A DNA stretch of 7,921 bases from Elusimicrobiota bacterium. GTDB lineage: Bacteria; Elusimicrobiota; Elusimicrobia; Elusimicrobiales; UBA9959. This document shows positions 6,313 through 7,921 of the stretch, piece by piece. The translations under genes and the position numbers were made by a program. Every line of letters begins with the position of its first letter. Position 1 is the first letter of the stretch. The notes under the pieces were generated by a model, which saw nothing but the letters and a program-made list of their open reading frames with translations, was not told the DNA's origin and made no database searches. The stretch is from the NCBI GenBank assembly GCA_030639665.1, contig DAOWCC010000115.1, positions 1 to 7,921 of the forward strand, read 5' to 3'.

Positions 6313-7062
6313 TCAATAAAATACTTTATAATAAACAAGACCTATATACTCTTTGATTGCCACTGAAAGATTCTGCATATCTCCCGGCAAAAAATCAACA
6401 TAATAATATTTGGATTTTTTTGAAGTCTTATATCCCGTGGGATAATAAACAACATTCTCAAAGCCCGCTTTTTTAAAAATCATCGCGGTTCTCGGCATAT
6501 GAAAAGCTGATGTTACGACAATCACTTTTTTATAGCCTTGCTTGAGGCATATTTCTCGGCTAAACAGCGCGTTCTCATAAGTGTCTCTGCTTTTATTTTC
6601 AACTATAATTTTTTCGGGAGCTATGCCTATATCCGTTAGAAAGCGTTTGGCAACTTCCGATTCCGCTCTTCTTGAAAATACCGCGCCGCCACTGGCAATT
6701 ATGGGAATATTCATTTTTTTGGCTATTCTCGCGGCGGTAAAAACTCTCTCAAGACCTCCTGAATTAAGCGCCGCGTCACCGGAAAAATCAGGCACATTAT
6801 CTTGCATTCCCCCGCCCAAGACTATAATAACATCACCGTCAAATGACGCGGGCAAAGCAAAATGATATTCAAGTTTACTCATAAAAATATCGGTAACCGG
6901 CTTTATAGAAGCCAGCCAAAAAACTGCGGCAATAGTAATACATGTATAGGCTGTTTTTTTTTGATTTTTATAAAAAAACCAAAACCCCGCAATTATAATT
7001 CCGGCAATAAACAATCCGGGCGGGATTAAAAATGGAGTTAAAATTTTCTTTAAAATAAACAT
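6313..7062 (-). CDS. ElyC/YdcF-like DUF218 inner-membrane protein
   Basis: The 249-residue protein has two N-terminal membrane segments (about 10-30 and 37-54) and a DUF218 domain (about 77-241). Family motifs are DVIIVLGGG (77-85), an IASGG segment (122-126), a conserved SRDTYENA (158-165) and TSAFHMPR (184-191). The layout of two membrane helices followed by DUF218, and the MFILKKIL start, resemble E. coli ElyC (YcbC), which is implicated in envelope and peptidoglycan precursor metabolism at low temperature. SanA and YdcF are more distant relatives. The enzymatic activity of the family is not firmly known. The ATG at 7060-7062 has GGAGGG at 7076-7081, an unusually long 13 bases away and able to be buried in a hairpin, so expression may be low or conditional. 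infC follows 100 bases downstream. Confidence 0.85.
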   Translation of the reverse strand: MFILKKILTPFLIPPGLFIAGIIIAGFWFFYKNQKKTAYTCITIAAVFWLASIKPVTDIFMSKLEYHFALPASFDGDVIIVLGGGMQDNVPDFSGDAALNSGGLERVFTAARIAKKMNIPIIASGGAVFSRRAESEVAKRFLTDIGIAPEKIIVENKSRDTYENALFSREICLKQGYKKVIVVTSAFHMPRTAMIFKKAGFENVVYYPTGYKTSKKSKYYYVDFLPGDMQNLSVAIKEYIGLVYYKVFY

Positions 7063-7075
7063 AGTATAGCGCTAA

Positions 7076-7136
7076 CCCTCCTACGCTACATGCTTCGGAA
7101 GGGCAAGCAGCGCAGCTTGTCCCGCCAAAGGCGGGA
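7076..7136. repeat. REP-like palindromic block
   Basis: This G+C-rich stretch holds nested inverted repeats. GGGCAAGC (7101-7108) pairs with GCTTGTCC (7115-7122) around AGCGCA, with one G-T pair. TCCCGCC (7120-7126) pairs perfectly with GGCGGGA (7130-7136) around AAA. CCCTCC (7076-7081) can pair with GGAAGGG (7097-7103), leaving one base bulged. The helices overlap, so only some can coexist. The composition contrasts sharply with the AT-rich flanks and fits a repetitive extragenic palindrome. There is only one copy in this window, so repetition is not shown. Confidence 0.5.
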
Positions 7137-7207
7137 GCAGTGATACAGTTTAACCGCAAATATTTTTTTATATCGGCACAAACTTCGGAAACTCGATTTT
7201 GACAAAT

Positions 7208-7235
7208 AAAAAACTCCGCAATAGCGGAGTTTTTT
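7208..7235 (-). terminator. bidirectional rho-independent terminator of hppA
   Basis: AAAAAACTCCGC (7208-7219), loop AATA, then GCGGAGTTTTTT (7224-7235) form a perfect 12-bp stem with A and T tracts on either side. It lies 21 bases after the hppA stop codon on the minus strand. It isolates hppA from the ElyC-like gene, whose promoter must lie in 7063-7207; I could not identify a convincing one there. Confidence 0.92.
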
Positions 7236-7256
7236 AATAATTACTTTAAACCTATT

Positions 7257-7921
7257 TTATTTTTCACTTTTTATGCGCATTGAATAAAAAGAACGCCAAA
7301 CAAACACAACACTCAAAACAAAGAAGATGACTGATGCCGTTCTGGCGACTATGGGAGTAAGAGTAATGGCCAATTCCACCGCCAATAGCCCAAAAAGCGT
7401 CGTAAATTTAATTATCGGATTCATGGCTACCGACGAAGTATCTTTAAAAGGATCGCCAACCGTATCACCCACAATGCTGGCATCGTGAAGAGGAGTGTTT
7501 TTCATATTGAGCGATGTCTCCACAACTTTCTTCGCATTATCCCAAGCGCCGCCGGCATTAGCCATAAACAAAGCCTGATAAAGACCAAAGATGGCTATTG
7601 AAATAAGATAACCGATAAAGAAGAAATGATTCAGGCAGGCAAAAGCCAAAGTGCTGAAAAATACGGCAAGGAAAATATTAAACATTCCTTTCTGCGCGTA
7701 TTGAGTGCAAATTTCAACCACTTTTTTTGAATCTTCCGTCGAAGCCTTTGTCGCGCCTTCTTCAAGATGAATATTATCTTTAATAAATTCAACCGCGCTA
7801 TAGGCTCCCGTTGTAACGGCTTGAATTGTCGCTCCGGTAAACCAATAAATAATGGCTCCGCCGGTTATCAAACCCAATAAAAATACAGGATTTAAAATAG
7901 ACAATCCCGCTTCAACTTGAC
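7257..7921 (-). CDS. hppA: membrane-bound ion-pumping pyrophosphatase, C-terminal part
   Basis: About 220 C-terminal residues are visible; the frame runs open off the right edge, so the gene continues. The last third of an HppA protein is recognisable by its third conserved signature: GGAWDNAKK, then HDASIVGDTVGDPFKDT and NPIIK. These residues bind Mg-pyrophosphate at the membrane-cytoplasm interface. Several hydrophobic helices surround them, and a VVEICTQYAQKGM segment lies upstream. HppA hydrolyses pyrophosphate and pumps protons and/or sodium across the inner membrane, saving energy in anaerobes. The determinants for potassium dependence and ion choice lie upstream of the window. A TTG in the open frame at 7902-7904 is an internal leucine, not a start. 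The gene is followed by a strong terminator. Confidence 0.95.
   Translation of the reverse strand, partial: QVEAGLSILNPVFLLGLITGGAIIYWFTGATIQAVTTGAYSAVEFIKDNIHLEEGATKASTEDSKKVVEICTQYAQKGMFNIFLAVFFSTLAFACLNHFFFIGYLISIAIFGLYQALFMANAGGAWDNAKKVVETSLNMKNTPLHDASIVGDTVGDPFKDTSSVAMNPIIKFTTLFGLLAVELAITLTPIVARTASVIFFVLSVVFVWRSFYSMRIKSEK

Noticed and set aside
7902..7904. TTG as start of a short membrane protein
   Set aside because: The frame stays open to the window edge and reads QVEAG upstream, and the protein is the C-terminal third of HppA, so this is an internal codon.
1..7921. CRISPR array, prophage or toxin-antitoxin module
   Set aside because: No regularly spaced repeats, phage genes or paired small toxin/antitoxin frames are visible; the only regular short repeats are the 13-mers at 152-194.

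Overview
The window is a stretch of an AT-rich bacterial chromosome. Almost all genes lie on the minus strand, and many have a GGAGG/AAGGA-type ribosome site. The core is the translation operon infC-rpmI-rplT-pheS-pheT. It is preceded by an ElyC/YdcF-like envelope gene and the 3' end of a membrane pyrophosphatase gene (hppA). A signal-peptide protein, an ElyC-like inner-membrane protein and HppA point to a didermic (Gram-negative type) anaerobe or facultative bacterium. An Elusimicrobiota- or Omnitrophota-like lineage is my guess, made from overall feel rather than a diagnostic marker.

Layout, left to right. Positions 1-126 hold the C-terminus of an IS110-family transposase on the plus strand, followed by a repeat-rich insertion-sequence flank (127-250). 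A bidirectional terminator (252-288) separates it from a convergent minus-strand gene for a secreted helical protein of unknown function (306-1001), which has its own promoter. The 485-base gap 1002-1486 has no credible protein gene. It carries that promoter, two small hairpin motifs and a G+C-rich element (1162-1429) whose base pairing strongly suggests an unidentified plus-strand structured RNA. Then come pheT, pheS, rplT, rpmI and infC, all minus. After a 100-base promoter region comes the ElyC-like gene, then a 194-base spacer with a REP-like palindromic block and a perfect terminator, and finally hppA, cut by the right edge.

The operon genes work together in translation: IF3, ribosomal proteins L35 and L20, and both subunits of phenylalanyl-tRNA synthetase. 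Spacing is tight (21, 15 and 14 bases) except for a 146-base, foldable infC-rpmI spacer, which is a natural place for L20 autoregulation or an internal promoter. infC starts with TTG. The most interesting unexplained item is the structured RNA candidate at 1162-1429. It lies downstream of pheT and convergent to it, and no terminator is visible for either transcript.
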